In this document: positions 1 to 13,100 of the stretch, piece by piece | Position numbering within the stretch: the stretch's first letter is position 1 | How the letters are laid out: every line of letters begins with the position of its first letter | Assembly (NCBI RefSeq): GCF_964656455.1 | Contig: NC_135717.1 | Span: 153,067,793 to 153,131,792, forward strand | Length of the DNA: 64,000 bases | Source of the DNA: Halichoerus grypus | Lineage: Eukaryota > Chordata > Mammalia > Carnivora > Phocidae | Direction: 5' to 3' | Position numbers and translations under genes: made by a program | Notes under the pieces: generated by a model | The model's database searches: none | Told to the model about the DNA's origin: nothing | Seen by the model: only the letters and a program-made list of their open reading frames with translations

Positions 1-177
1 AAAATTTTATTTATTTATTTGACAGAGAGCAAGAGAGCACAAGCCAGCGCGGGGGGTGAGGGGGTCGCAGAGAGGCAGAGGGAGAGGGGGACACAGGCTC
101 TCTACTGAGTAGGACCCTGGGATCATGACCTGAGCCGAAGGCAGACGCTTCACTGAAGGAGCCACCCAGGCGTCCCC
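1..177 (-). mobile_element. CAN-SINE (tRNA-derived), - strand
   Basis: Reads GGGGACGCCTGGGTGGCTCC from its right end. The T-rich left edge (ATTTTATTTATTTATTTGACAG) is the complement of the A-rich tail and meets the window edge. Confidence 0.9.
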
Positions 178-639
178 ATACTTTTCCCTTGACCTTCATT
201 TGGCTCTAATATGAAATTAGAAAAATATATTTTATAGGTTTTATTTAATGAAAGCAATTACTGGCCTAAGACCTTTTGTGATAAAGTGGCTGGCTTGTAA
301 TACATTCTTTTAAAATTACTTTCTAGGTATTATAAGACACCACAGAAAGGATGCAGCAACATCTCTGCCCTTACAAGCCAAGAAGGTGGTTGAGGAGTTA
401 ATAAGGTAGCTGGATCAGCCTCTCCCCACCAAAGTGTGCAAAATGTATGGGGAAATGCCTCTTCCCCTGCCTTTGAGTCACCTTGCCAGCTCCCCACCCC
501 CCCGCCCACAGCCGTATTTTTTTCTATCTCCTTGATACCTTAAACCACCAAGCTGTGTGAAGGAGTGGTGGGCAAAGCCGCTAGTGAATCTGCGTACTTG
601 TACGTCTTGTACGTCTAGCTACTGTGTAGCTTAGTGCAC

Positions 640-830
640 GAGAGGGGCGGGGTTAGAGTCAGACAGTCATGGGTGTGAATCCGAGCTCAACCCCTTTACT
701 AATGGGCTGTTAGTGACCTTGGGCAAGTCACCAAGCCTCTCTAAACCTGTTTCTTCATCTAGAAACAGGTGATCATAAAACCTGAACTTGTATGCTTGTT
801 ATGAGGTCAGAAAATAATCTATGTCAGATG
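640..830 (+). repeat. MIR SINE
   Basis: GACCTTGGGCAAGTCACCAA and CTGTTTCTTCATCTAGAAA form the MIR core. Confidence 0.75.
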
Positions 831-1924
831 GCTAGAGAAGTTCTCATCATTTATTTATAATTGTTTTTCTTGTCTGAGCAGTTTTTGTCGTCAACTGTAA
901 GGTCTACTAAGCACAGTGTCCTCTCACCATTCTTCCTGGTTGGTGATTTACTGACGATGGGTGATACGGGGAGTTGAGTAGCTGAATCCACTGTCATTAA
1001 AAGCTCGTGTTACTATTAGAAATGTTACCCATAATGCCTCCATCTGTGTGTTTACAATCTGGCACACAGCATCCCACTGGACAGATGTGAACAGGAGATC
1101 ACAGTGATAAATCTGAGCAACAACCTACCTAAAGGGCTGGTTTGTGACCTGCTTACAGAAGAACCAGGTCCTTCCCGTCTGGTCCTTTCTCTGGGTTCTG
1201 GGCCATGCATCTTCCAAATACCCTTCCAAGAACCCTTCTGGGTAATAGGCACATTACTGAATCCATTAGGATTCAGTTCTGCTGCAGGAAACAGAGACGC
1301 AAGCTACCTGGGGCTCAAGTAACAGGGAAGTTGATTTCTGTCCCACATGAAGTTCTGGGGTGGGCAGTCTGCTGCTGGTGGGTGCCTCTGCTCTGGGACA
1401 TCCTCACAGACCCAGGCCCCCCAGTCTCTTGTCCTCAGGCCACCTCATGGTCTAAAGTGTTTTCTCACCCCTCACGCAGCCTTCTTCCACATTCCAGCCA
1501 GCAGGACATCAGTAGGGCTGTAGGAAATGGGACAGATGGTCACCAGCTGTCTTTTGAGGAAGTTTCCCAGAGGCTGCCACAGAACACATCTGCTTAGTCT
1601 CATTGGCCAGAGTGTAGTCACGTGGCCACAGCAGGCTGTGGTAGAGGCTGGGAAAGGTTCTCTTTCCTCTGGGTGAATGTGAGCTCCATAAAAATGCCAG
1701 TGGGTGGTACTTGCAGCAGCCCACGGGGTCCTCCAGACTGAGTGCATTCCACGGGGTTCCATGCCAAGCCAAGCCAGGGAGGTTCAGCCTCCTCTTCGAG
1801 GCTGTCTGCATCCAACCTGTCTGCTCTAAGAGCATTTATCAAGAATCTTGGGCAGACTGGGACTGCCGTTGGATGTTTATCACCTTGATTGGCCTTTTGG
1901 GTTTGCTAAGAGTATGGACACATC

Positions 1925-2140
1925 CTAGTGATGACCCTCAGCAGTTCTGTGATCTCAGACACATTTCTGAACCTCCTTCTGTCTCAGTTTCTTCATCTGT
2001 TAAGTGAGGCTAATAATAGTGTCCACTTCACTGAGCAGTTATTAAATGCACAGAGCAAGATTAAATGAATTAGCACAGCATGTAAGACAACTCCTAGTAA
2101 ATGGTAAGTGTTCAACATGCTGTATGTGAGAGCTGACTAT
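1925..2140 (+). repeat. MIR SINE
   Basis: TCAGTTTCTTCATCTGTTAA, GGCTAATAATAGTGTCCAC and AATGGTAAGTGTTCAAC match MIR core and tail. Confidence 0.75.
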
Positions 2141-2394
2141 GATTATTAGAAACCTAAAACAGTGTTCTCGTCTTCAGTTTTTGTTTCCATAAATAGTAAT
2201 GGAAACCCTCAGACGGCAGATGGTGATTTTGGAAGGGCAAGCACGGTTCTTCAAGTCCTCCACCCTCCATTCTACCCAAAGGAAGTGGGATTTTTTTTAT
2301 CTAGACTTCCTGACCTAGTAGCCTGAATAAAAGATTAAGCTTGCTATTCACCAATTAGAACTGAAGCCAAGTATGTCATGGTCCAGGGGCCTCC

Positions 2395-2706
2395 TCATGT
2401 ATTGCTGCTCATGCAGCTCCTTTCGAGACCCAATTCAAATGTCCCTTCCTCCATGCAGCCTTCTCTGATTTCTCTCACTTTGAAAAACTTCCTCTAAGCT
2501 ACAAGTAATCTCTCTCTGAACCCCTAAAGCATTCTACCTAACCTACTATTTTCTACCTGGTATTAGAATTCTTTGTATACATCCCACAGTTGTTCTATCA
2601 GTCTTCAAATACTTCCCAGTCAGAATCCGGGCTAGCTTTCTACTTTGTATATTCTGCAATGCCGTGTTCACAACAGGTGCAAAGTAGATGGGTATCACTG
2701 AGTGAA
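2395..2706 (+). mobile_element. L2 3' fragment
   Basis: CCAATTCAAATGTCCCTTCC, GCAGCCTTCTCTGATTTC and the tail AAAGTAGATGGGTATCACTG match L2 3' end order. Confidence 0.65.
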
Positions 2707-3249
2707 TTTAGCTACCTTAGCATCAACAAAGTGAGCTCTGTCCGGTTGGGTACATTCAGCTCTACGTAAGAGAAAAACCGGAATGATGGTGCTTGAAATA
2801 GTAAGAACATGGAATCGCGTTCTAGAGCAGAAAGTTGGGAGGTGAGCAGCCCAAGGCTGGTCCATCTGCTCATCTGGGTCACCATCTTTGTGCTCTTCTT
2901 CGGCCTCCCACCTAGTCACAAAATAGCTGCCACAGCTCCAAGCACTACACTTCCCTTCTGTTAGAGTAGAAACCCTTTCCCTTTCTATCTCATTGGCCAG
3001 AACTGGCTGACATGGCCATATACCACTAACCATATCTGTCGTCCCAGCTTTGTTGATACATTTATGCCAAAGAAATAGGGAAAGCCAGAGTTATTCAGGG
3101 ACAGATTTCTGGAGAAAAGATCAGTATAGATTTTTGAGCACTTTAGCCTTTTGTGGGTATTGAAGACTAATTGCCATCCTATAGATTGGACGTGCTTAGT
3201 TTACAAAACATTTTCATATTTTAAAAGGCAGGATCACCAAAGGTTTAAG

Positions 3250-3440
3250 AACATGGAGCTAGAGTGCCACTTCTACCATTTTCTTGCTGGGTGATCTTGT
3301 GCAATTTCCGTAACTTCTCTGTGCCTCAGTTTGTCATCTGTAAAATGGGAATAATAGAATCTATGAGATAAGGTTTCTGAGATTCTTACATACAAATACA
3401 TAGACATACTTTACAATAGTGCTTGGCACGCGGGAAGCAC
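3250..3440 (+). repeat. MIR SINE
   Basis: GGGTGATCTTGTGCAATTTC, GTGCCTCAGTTTGTCATCTG and TAAAATGGGAATAATAGAA. Confidence 0.8.
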
Positions 3441-3510
3441 TCCTTAATTTGCTATTATTATGTCATTATTTAGTAACCTTGTCACTCCTTTTAAATAGAA
3501 ACAGAGTGTA

Positions 3511-3672
3511 GGAGTGCCTGGCTGGCTCAGTCGGTAGAGCATGTGACTCAATCTTAGGGTTGTGAATTTGAGCCCCACATTGGGTGTAGAGTTTATAAGA
3601 AAAAGGAAAGGAAAGGAAAGGAAGGGAAGGGAAGGGAGGGGAGGGGAGGGGGAGGAGAAGGGGAAGGAAAGG
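3511..3672 (+). mobile_element. CAN-SINE with purine-rich tail
   Basis: The head GGAGTGCCTGGCTGGCTCAG is followed by the tRNA B-box-like GAATTTGAGCCCC. The CT-rich middle is missing, and the tail has expanded to GAAAGG and GGGGA repeats (about 3600-3672). Confidence 0.85.
3600..3672 (+). repeat. Purine-only repeat (GAAAG to GGGGA)
   Basis: An uninterrupted purine tract of about 73 bases, grading from GGAAA to GGGAA to GGGGA units, grown out of a SINE tail. Confidence 0.9.
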
Positions 3673-4754
3673 AAGTGTTAAGGCTCAGAGAAATGAGATA
3701 ACTTACCCACACTCTCACAGCTAAGTACCAGAAGGGGATGATCCAGATGGTCTGATGCCTGTGCTCAGAGCTCTCAGCCCTCCTGTCCTTCCTTCTTGAA
3801 TTTTCTGTCAACACTGACTGAGGGGGATGCTGTTGCACCTGGTGGCTAAATACTGTTTCAAAGATGATGCTTTAGTGTGTCAAACGTATTGTGAATTATC
3901 CAAAAACAACGACTATGTCTTAAGGTCTATCCTATACCCCAGCCCCTAACACTGAGTAGGTCACAGGGAAGATTCTGGCTAAATGGGTTTGTAAGGGGAG
4001 AGATGGCGCTTCCATGGGGCATCTTCCCCAATGGCGGACAAACCCCAGTGTGTGCTCTCTGAGCCTGGGGTGGGGTGAAGAGGTAGGGCCCACTTTGGGA
4101 GCCCCTGACCCCACTTACACTTTAGGAAATTGCTGTTGGAGCACTAAGCGTTAGCAGCATACAAAATCAATGTGTGTCTGGATTGACTCTCAGAATCCCC
4201 TGTGGCCTCTGTCAAATACCATTTTACTTTTTCCACCCATTTAGCTGTGGTGGCAGTGGCAGATTTACATTATTTTACATCCAGTTAAGATTTTTTTTTC
4301 TCCTTTTGGTTATGTTTTTAAGTAGAACATTTATTGCCTATAAAGAGGTGTTTTTGTTAAAGACAATGGTGCCCTATAGGTAGTCACAGAGTGTGATTTC
4401 ACAAATACCTATCAAACTATTAAACAAGCTGGGATCGCTGGAGCTCCGATTAAAAGGTGCTTTCCAGTTGTCTTTATCTTTGGAAGCCCCGTGAAATAGC
4501 GTAACCACCCCCATTCCCCCTGTGCGCGCAGACACATGTGGGAAGACACGGGCAGGTCTACACAGACTGTGAGGGCAGGACCCGCGTTTACGCCTCCAGA
4601 ACCCGTTTGTGCCGGGAGTCTCACTCAGGACTTTGCTTCCAGCCTGACCTAAAACAGGGCTCCTGGAGGCCCAGGGTTCCTGGGCTGTGGGTGGGAGCAG
4701 GAGTGGCGGGGAGAACCCCGTCACTGAGTGGTTTGCGGTGCCCACTGGCCTCCC

Positions 4755-4985
4755 CGGTGCAGGTTATTTGGCCCCTCTGTGCCTCCATTTCCTCACTCAA
4801 AAATGGGGATAATACTACTTAATAAAGTAGGGGGTGCCTGGTGGCTCAGTTAGTTAAGCGTCTGACTCTTGATCTCAGGGTCGTGAGTTCAAGCCCCGCG
4901 ATGGGCTTGGAGCCTACTTAAACAAAAAAAAAAAATGGGGATAATAAGAGCACAGCCCCTGAGCCAGGATGTTGGGAAGGTTAAA
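4755..4985 (+). repeat. MIR SINE split by a CAN-SINE
   Basis: CTGTGCCTCCATTTCCTCAC before and ATGGGGATAATAAGAGCACA after the insertion at 4830-4935. Confidence 0.7.
4830..4935 (+). mobile_element. CAN-SINE inserted in a MIR copy
   Basis: Short SINE with an A12 tail. AAAAATGGGGATAATA occurs at 4799-4814 and again at 4931-4946, a likely target duplication, though about 15 extra bases lie between the left copy and the SINE head. Confidence 0.88.
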
Positions 4986-5739
4986 ATAGGTGTGCCTGGA
5001 AGTGAAGTTGGCAGGGTGTCAATAAATGTGCTGAACCAGAAAGGTGGAGGGAGAGGACTCTGGTTCCTTCTAGACGGTCCGCCCAGCGCTTGCCCTCCTG
5101 CCAACACTCCCGGCCTTCTGTCCCGTCCTGTGTGTCCGGGTTTGTGCGCGGAGGGGCACTTGGCCTCCCTTCCTGGCTGTGACTGGCCCCGATCCGCAGT
5201 GTGCCCAGACTGCAGGCGAGGGAGGGACCCTCTCGGGAAGAAGGGAACTGCGGGGCTGAGATCCCCGCTTAACCCCAGAGTTCAGACTCCACGGCCTCAG
5301 AGTGTTAATCGTTTAATTGGGACTGGACCAAAGTTTACTGCATGTGATTGTAAGCAGGAGTGCGGGAGCAAGGTGTAAAGGCCGTGACAAGAAGACATGC
5401 CTCTGAGACCCTCCCAGAGTTTGCAATCCCCTCTCCCACGTCCCTAGTCCTTCTGTCATCATATCTCCTGAGGGCTCGCCAGCCGGACCCTGTGCTCCGC
5501 ACCCTGAGGTTAATTCAGTTCATCAGCACCGGAGCCCAGGGGCAGTTGCCGTTGTGACTCCCACTGTGCGGCAGAGGAAACTGAGGGGTTGGCCCCCGAA
5601 CGGCTGCTCACCCCGCTGGGCACAGGGCGTGGAGTCTGAGCCCTGGCTGCTCAGCTTCGGCGGGCTCTCGCAGTCTCCTAAGGAAGGCACACAGCACTAG
5701 CCACAGTAAGGATTCTGAAAAGTTACAGGAAACCATCAC

Positions 5740-5890
5740 TTACCACTTTGATCATCATCATCCTCATCATCAGCATCGAGCCCTTCCCAGCAGTCCAGCC
5801 CTGTGCCAAGCCTGTGACGTGCATCATCTCATTTAATCTCTGTAACAACACTAGAAGGCACGTACTGTTACTATACCCATTTGAAAGTTG
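5740..5890 (-). repeat. MIR SINE, - strand
   Basis: GTGCCAAGCCTGTGACGTGC, ATCATCTCATTTAATCTCTG and ACTATACCCATTTGAAAG are MIR complement. A CAT-rich simple stretch lies at its left edge. Confidence 0.75.
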
Positions 5891-6934
5891 AGTGAATCCT
5901 AAGGATCCCCAATCTCCCCTTAATTGTGTTTCCATTTTTTAAAAACATTTCCAGTAATCATTTTACATCCCCTCATGGTAGCCAGGTTCACCGTGCATTT
6001 CACACCAGACCCTTGATTCTGCGATCACCAAGGTGCCTTCAAATCCAAACTGTGTGCTATGCTAATTACAGAATACTCTTAGCCTTTCCCTGAATCGGTT
6101 CCCCCGAGGAGCTGTAGTAGGTAAACTTTGTTGTGTTAGGCTGTGTGTGTGCCCGTGTGCGCACGCATGTTCTCAGAGTAAACCTGAAATTGCTTTTCAA
6201 TTTGTTTTGAAATACTTCCTCGTTCTGTCTTTTCACACATTCACGAAAGTCTTCCTTCCTTCCCCCATCCATCCGATTCTGAGGGTTTGCTGCACTGGGA
6301 GAGTGTTAACTGATGAAACATTAAATAATAGCGCTGAAATGTAAAGTAATTCATGCAAGAATAATAGTACAGGGTGGGGACCTTGGGGTTTTAATGAGGG
6401 CTTGGGAAGCTGTCTGAGGATGTCGAAGTGGAGGGGGGAGATAAATGTTCTCGTCATTAATGCTGCACATTAAAAAGTGACCTCCTTCAGCAGGATCAAT
6501 ACGGGGACCCCCTGACCTTTCTTGTCACCTGGAACTTCACTTCTGGGACTCTGTGGTCCTGTTAATAAAACAGATAATCACCAGCCTGCCCTCATCTGCT
6601 GTGGAAGCTTTTCCAATTTTTTTTTTTTTTTTTTTTGAGGATGAAATTAGAAGTCACCACTTCTAGAATATTTATGTGTATATATGTTTTACTCTCAGAT
6701 ATATTTATTCAGTGCTCACTCTGTAATGAGAGTTTTCAGTTTTCTGTTTTCCTTTCCATTATCCCTGAAAAGAATGGATTATCGAGAAAAGATTAAAGTA
6801 GTATGATGTGACACAGTGTTTGCTAATGTGCTGTCAGAGGTATTAGTAGGACTCGCCAAGGTTTGTGTCTTTTACGAATGCCTTTCAGATCGCAATTATC
6901 TAATAGACTTGGAAACCTGTTTGTATTCTTGCAG

Positions 6935-7112
6935 GCATTAAACGTCATCTTTGAAAAGATCCCGGAAAATGAGAGTGCAGATGTCTGTCGGAACATTTCA
7001 GTCAATGTTCTTGATTGTGACACCATAGGCCAAGCCAAAGAAAAGATTTTCCAGGCTTTCCTAAGCAAAAATGGCTCTCCTTATGGACTTCAGCTGAATG
7101 AAATTGGTCTCG
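6935..7112 (+). CDS. PLXNC1: PLXNC1 exon, start of Rho-GTPase-binding domain
   Basis: 178 bp: 59 codons plus one base. The acceptor is TATTCTTGCAG before GCATTAAACGTC; the donor is CTCG/GTAAGG. It encodes [18 protein letters not shown] onward through the [12 protein letters not shown] segment. This opens the ubiquitin-like Rho-binding domain inserted between the two GAP halves in all plexins. It starts in phase 0. No preceding PLXNC1 exon could be recognised in 1-6934, so that exon must lie to the left. Confidence 0.96.
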
Positions 7113-10100
7113 GTAAGGCAATGAAGGAGCTATTTCATCCCAGTCCCCGGTGAACGTCTCTCCCACCATCTCTCCCTTTCTCCCTGCCCACGGCATGTAA
7201 GTCTCTGCTTGTTGAAGCTCCCAGGGGGCACATCTGGGGGCCCAGAGCCTGCACGGCTCTCCCACGAGCAGCATGATTCTTCCTAGGAAGCATTATCCTT
7301 CAAAGACACTGGTTTTTTAAAAAAAATATTATGTTTGTAAATCAGATTCATGAGATTGCTCACCCTGAGACTGAATGGATTCACCTTGCATCACGAAGTA
7401 CAAAAAGGCGTAAACCCCGCGCCCTCTCTATGTGTTGCATTTCGCGTTGGCATTTGATTTGTTTGTTGTGATATGGAGTGTGTCATTAGCGGGTGGCTCA
7501 GACTCTGGGTGTTAACTCCAGCACACTAGAAAGGTCATCTTCCTCTCTGCTAATCGCATCCTGCATTAAGTATGGTCTCCATCCTTCCCCCCACCCCGAA
7601 GCAGCATCTGCTATGAATTCGTTCTCGGGCATTGTTGGTATCTGCAAAGGAGAGCATATGCCTGAGCGAGCTAACAGAGTTCCATTCCACTCAAATGTTC
7701 ATCACTGTTTTAAAGTTGAGCTCCCTGCAGCCCTCCCCAGAGACTGTCGTGGGATTTTATAGCAGATAATGGGACAGGAAAGAAGAGTAAAATCACAGCA
7801 GTGACAGACAAGCGTAACAAGGCCCATCTCCCCTCAATGTAGACTTGCAGCCCCGACTAAGCAGGCAATTAAAATCATCCCACCTGGCCCTCCAAGGCCA
7901 AAGCTCCCGCTAAACGGCCATTTAGAGAAGCCTGGGGGCAGGGCCTGGCAGGTGCGGGAAGCCAGGCAGATGAGCTGCAACTATGTGACTCGGCTTCAAA
8001 GAAAGGGCCGCCAAGGCCCCTCTCCTCGGCCTCTCTTCTGTTTCCTTCTGTTGGGTGGACTGTCGGACGCTTGAAGGCCGAGGTAGCTGACTTGGTTAGA
8101 GGCGGGGTCACAGAGGCAGCCCCAGACGGGAGGCCGTTGTCACCTGACCCAGAACTATCACCTTCCTTGCCATGAGCCTGCCTCCCGCCAGTGTGTGGCT
8201 CTGGCTGCCAGGAGCTGGGCACAGGGGGCCCACAGCCCGGGGGCCTCAGTCCTGCCATGCGGAGTAAGCAGTAGCATCCTCTTGCCATTCCTGGGCTTGA
8301 GCCCCTCAGTTCCTCGTGATAGGGGAAGGCAGGCAGCAGAACAAGTCTCCTAGAGGCTTCACGTTGTAGTCTGATGGGAAATGGGAGCACAGCATCCCAG
8401 CCTGTCAGGCTTCTGCTGCCTTGATCATCTTGCAAACGACCTCCACGGCCGGCCTCGGAAAACCAAGGCAAACCCTCGAAGCCAGCCTTAGGTTGTATTG
8501 AAATCCTATCCCAGAGCCGCTGTGGGAGACCTCCTCTAGCAGAGGCTCACGAACTTGGAGGCCCAGAGGGGCAGTGACTGTCAAAAATAAGGGGTGCTGG
8601 CCCACCTAGGACACCAGGAAATGGTGGGGCCCAACTTCACTGGGGCAGGACACCTCATCTAACGGGGTAGTGCCCCGTAGCTTCAGCCAGTGGTTGCATG
8701 CAGGCCGCTGGGGTCAGTGATATCGGAGGATCCCATTTTTTAAAAGAGAACTCAGTCTGAATTTTTCTCATCTTTGACTGTTGGTGCTGAATTGACATTA
8801 GTAATAAGCAAAACACTGTGAAGGTTCACACACACACACAAAAATACACATTGGTGGGCCACATTCTGGCCCTAGGGCACAAGTTGGCAACCTCCATAAA
8901 AGAGCTGGAGGCGTGTGGTTTGGAATATTAGCCCACCAGCGCACTCCCACACAGGGACCTACAGGAGACCGTTCACAGTGCACCTGCTTGGGAACATACA
9001 AATTTGTTGTTGGAATTTTCTGCAGAGCTTCGTCCCTCTAAGGATACATTATTTTGTTCTCATTGGCTTTACTTCCAGGCTTAGCCTCAGAGTATAAGCT
9101 TCAGGGAAACATAGTCTTAAAAGTCAAAGCCCTAAACACAAAACAAAAACACAACAAAACTCAGGCTGTCTGGCTGAGATATCTCCAAATCTTCAAACAA
9201 ATATTAACCACTTTATTTAAGCTGTATCCCTAAATAATAACTGCTACTGTTATTACAGAGTAACATTTAAACTTTCTCACTATAATGTCAGAGGAGAACA
9301 AAATACACTCTCTCTCTCTTTTTTTTTTTTTTCCTTCCCAGAGCTGCAAGTGGGGACACGACAAAAAGAACTGCTGGATATTGACAGTTCATCTGTGATT
9401 CTCGAAGATGGAATAACTAAGCTAAATACCATCGGCCATTACGAGGTAAGAGCGGGGCTGAGCCCTTGACGTCTTCTTCCCCGAGCCCCATCCTGACTCA
9501 ATTAGATCATCTCCAGGTAAACCAGGACAATTCTTTTTAAAAAAATTACACAACTCCCACTGTTTTCTGGCATAGTTTGCAGATTGCTTTCTCAGTTGCT
9601 CATTTGGAAGAGCCCAGGAATCCCTGTCTGTCATGGTGTGTGGTCCCCCTGGGTCCTCCTCTGTGAGGCCTTTGTTTTCATGCGACTGATCGCTCTCCAT
9701 CCTGCAGTTTGGGTGGGAAACGTCACCTCACGGCTCTCCACGGTGTTCACAGAACCACGTAACCTTTGTGTAGGGTCCTTTTTTTTTTTTTTTCTGAGGA
9801 AGTTCTACATTTCCTGTTTGTTTACAGTACTCAGTCATACCTCCTGTGGCCCCTGACCCACATGCTGGCTGAGTGCCGAGGTGGGTACGGGGCGCCCGTG
9901 TCCGAGATCTGTGTGCGGGAGAAGCCTGCACAGAACAGGAGAAAGGAGGCAGGGAAGGTTCCTGAACATGCTGGGATCGTGGGAGTCATTCAGCAACATT
10001 ATCCAAATCTTTGTTGAATATGTGCTCTGTGCCGAGGGCTGGGGTTGCATGCAAGAGCAAGAGAGACCTAGCTCCTGACTTCAGGGAGCCTACCGCCTCA

Positions 10101-13100
10101 GGAAGGGGGGGCAGGGGAGACGAGGACGGAGGCAGCCCCTACGGCGCAGCAGTGCTGTGGCCCAGAGCAGCTGAGAAGCTTCCTGGAGGCCGCCGTGACT
10201 AAGCGGAGACCTGAAGAGGGAGGAGAACTTAACCGGGCCGGGATGGGGTGCCGGCACACCCCACATGTTCTTGCACAGAAAGACTTGTCAGCTGGCTGAA
10301 ACTCGAGAGGCGCGGCCGTGGCGGTGGGAGCCAGCAATCCAACAACAGCCAACGTGGTGGAGGCCTCACTCTGCCAGACGCTGTCCTCGGCACTGCGCCC
10401 TCTTTGGGCTTATTCCATCCTTTATACAGCAGACCTCTGAGGTAGGCGCCGTTATCAACCCTCTTTATAGATGGGTACGCCGAGGCGCGGGGAGGTGTAC
10501 TAGCAGCTAGCCAGCGGCAGAGCCAGGATCTGGACCCAGACAGTGCCCCAGGGTCTGCGGCCTAACCAGCATCCCCCACGGCCTGTCAGGGAGGACGGCA
10601 GAGAAGCGGGGAGGGAGGCGAGAAGGGGAGGCACACATTGGGTGGCCCTGTCAGCTTCGTCGGGAGTTTGGTCCCCAAAATAGGCCCAAGAAGCCATTGG
10701 AGGATGTTGAGGGATTTGTGGCTCAGAAATGCCTGTGGTGGGTATGGAACATGGATAGAAGAGGTGCAGACCTGGTAATAGGGAGGCCCTTGGAAGCTGG
10801 CACTAGAAGAATTTCAGGTGAGGCCCGATGTTGGCCAGAAATGACGTCGTGGCTCTTGAGACAGAGACGAGCAGAGGGACTCAGGGACGGGCAGGGGTTG
10901 GGCGCCGCAAGCCACGCCGATGGGAGAGTTTCTGGGTGAAGGAGGGTCAAGATGGCGCTCGGGGATGGCGGCGCAGATCACAGACGCGGGTGCCCTTCCG
11001 GGTAGTGGAGCCGCAGGAGCAGCTGCCCGGGCCACCTGGAAAGTCGGCGCCGCCTGTCTTTCACGCCTGTGGAGTCCCAGGAAAATGTGTTTGCACAAGA
11101 AGGCCTTCGGACCCTGCAGGCTCTCCCCTCAAAGCAGAGACTACCCTTGAGGAACAGAGGACAGGGGACGCCTCTTCCTTGGGCTCTTGGGCTGAGCGGT
11201 TCCCCGAGCCAGTTTGGGCATAGCTGCTTCGGGTGACACCTGGCTGGGTGCGTCCCTGGAGCCCTTGCCGGAGAGCAGCCGGCAGAGAACGCTGCGGAGT
11301 AACGACTCGCCTCTGTACTCACCCTCCTGCAGCACAGACTTTGCAACCCTGGAGTCATCTCGCCAAGAGCTGTTGGAGTTTGTAAAACTCCTCGGGGGAC
11401 CTTCCTGTTTGTGCGCCACACTCCGAGACGAGACGCACTGCCGCAGAGGGGATGTAATGGAGAGGAGGAGGGGGTAGGGGCGGGGATGCTGCCCTGCGCG
11501 TGTAGGTCCTTAGAGGGGGGCTTAGCGTGGCTTCAGTTTGAAGTTCAGGGTTGCCACCTGGCAGCCATCTCCTTCCCTCCCTGCGTCTGGGGAGCGAGTT
11601 TGTCTCAGCAAGTCTGGAAGGAACACCGCCACAGACGCCCTCCTTGGGTGCTCTTGACTGACGCGCTTGCCTTGCTCGGCTGTGCGGGGACGGCGGGGCC
11701 ACCCTGGTCAGGCTTCCTGGAGTCCCCCAGCAACCGCGGGGCGCGAGGTGGGCCACAGAGGAAGGGGGTGTGTCCACGCACTGCCCTTCACAGGAAAAGG
11801 CAGGACAGGCCCCTCCAGCAGGGAAAGGGAAGAACCACCGTAGCTGTCCGCAAGGCCAGGGGAAGGCTGTCAGGACAGAGAGAACATCAGTCCTCACTGG
11901 AGACGTCGGCCATGCTAGACACCTATCTGCTTAAGGATGATAATGAAATTAATCTGGCCTGGAGTCGCTTCCCGTCCAAATGATTTATTGGCTTCATACC
12001 CTAGCATTGCCACATGGTGGTAATAAATGACAAGACTAGGACACAAGGGCTTAAAGGATTCTCCTTATGTTTAAAAAGCTAAGCCGTGAGGCAAATAAAC
12101 TCAGAGAGCTTGAAGGAAACTGGGGAGGTCACCGGCCGTGTGCTCTCTGTGCCTGGACCATCTCAAATGCCCTGTTTTTCAAAGACTGCTCAGAAAAAAG
12201 TATCCACCAGCACCCTCAGCCACCTAAATCTATACTCAGTTTAGTAGATCCCCCGCAGATTTAAAATCTGGAGTAATTTGACAGGGGTAGGCTGAAGCTT
12301 ACTTTTGCCCTTTCGTTAAAAAATTTTCTCCTGGAGCTTGCGTTTCTCTCCAAAGAGACAAGATGCTAATTACCACTCTTATTCATTTACTAAAGCATGC
12401 TAGTTTGAGTCACTGTAAGTGCTTGAAAGCAAAAAACTATATTTCATTTAAAAATAGGGTCTAACTCAGAATTTTAAGTGATTTAGACTCATCTCCCTCC
12501 AATTAGCCCAAATTAGTTAGGTTTTAAAGTTAATCTTTAGTGACGGCCAGTTCCTCCTACTATCTAAACAAAGTCCTATTGCTGGAGTGGGAGGCTCTTT
12601 CTTCTTGCCTGTTCTGTCCTTAGGGCAAACAGAGTGTAGCTGGTCTCCTCTGAATGATTTACTGTCCAAATATTTGAAGAACAGGTTTCTAGAGGGGATC
12701 TGAAGGCACAGCAAAAATATAGAATCTCATGGGCCAGATGCAACCTCCATAGCCCCCAGTTGCTGGCCATGCTCTGTCCTCTATGGGATGGCATCCTCGC
12801 CAAACCTGGGCATGGGCAAGACTGCTTTCTACCATGACCACAGCGCCGTTCGCGTGCATAAGCGCAGTTCACATTCACAACAATCTTATGGAGGTGCTCT
12901 TCTTGCCTTCCTTTTCCATCAGATGAGTGCAGAGGAGGGTAAATTTCTGCTACAGTCTCCTGTCCCATGCAAACAAGGGGTAAAATCAGCGTCTCTACAA
13001 ACACATTAAGCCAGAGGCATCTTTCTCCCCTATAATTACATCCTCCCCAAACGCTTCCTTAACTGACCGTTGCTGTGTGTCATTTACTATGAAGGAAACT

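Larger units (their letters stand above)
1..6934 (+). other. PLXNC1: PLXNC1 intron (left end open)
   Basis: Intronic sequence before the first exon in view. It holds two CAN-SINEs on the + strand and one on the - strand, several MIR copies, one L2 tail and a purine-rich tract. I found no splice-bounded plexin-like segment. The rest looks unique and non-coding. Confidence 0.8.

Noticed and set aside
2695..3033. 112-codon - strand frame, and a possible GTGAGC donor at 2853 on the + strand
   Set aside because: The short open stretch before the donor on the + strand meets a stop within about 16 codons and is not plexin-like. The - strand frame has no homology I recognise.
7875..8471. 198-codon open frame on the - strand
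   Set aside because: It lies in a GC-rich PLXNC1 intron, where stops are rare by composition. The Gly/Pro/Arg-rich text has no recognisable domain, splice logic or family.
11355..11983. Overlapping open frames of 180 codons (-) and 190 codons (+)
   Set aside because: Both strands are open over the same GC-rich stretch, the usual sign of composition. Neither translation resembles a known protein.
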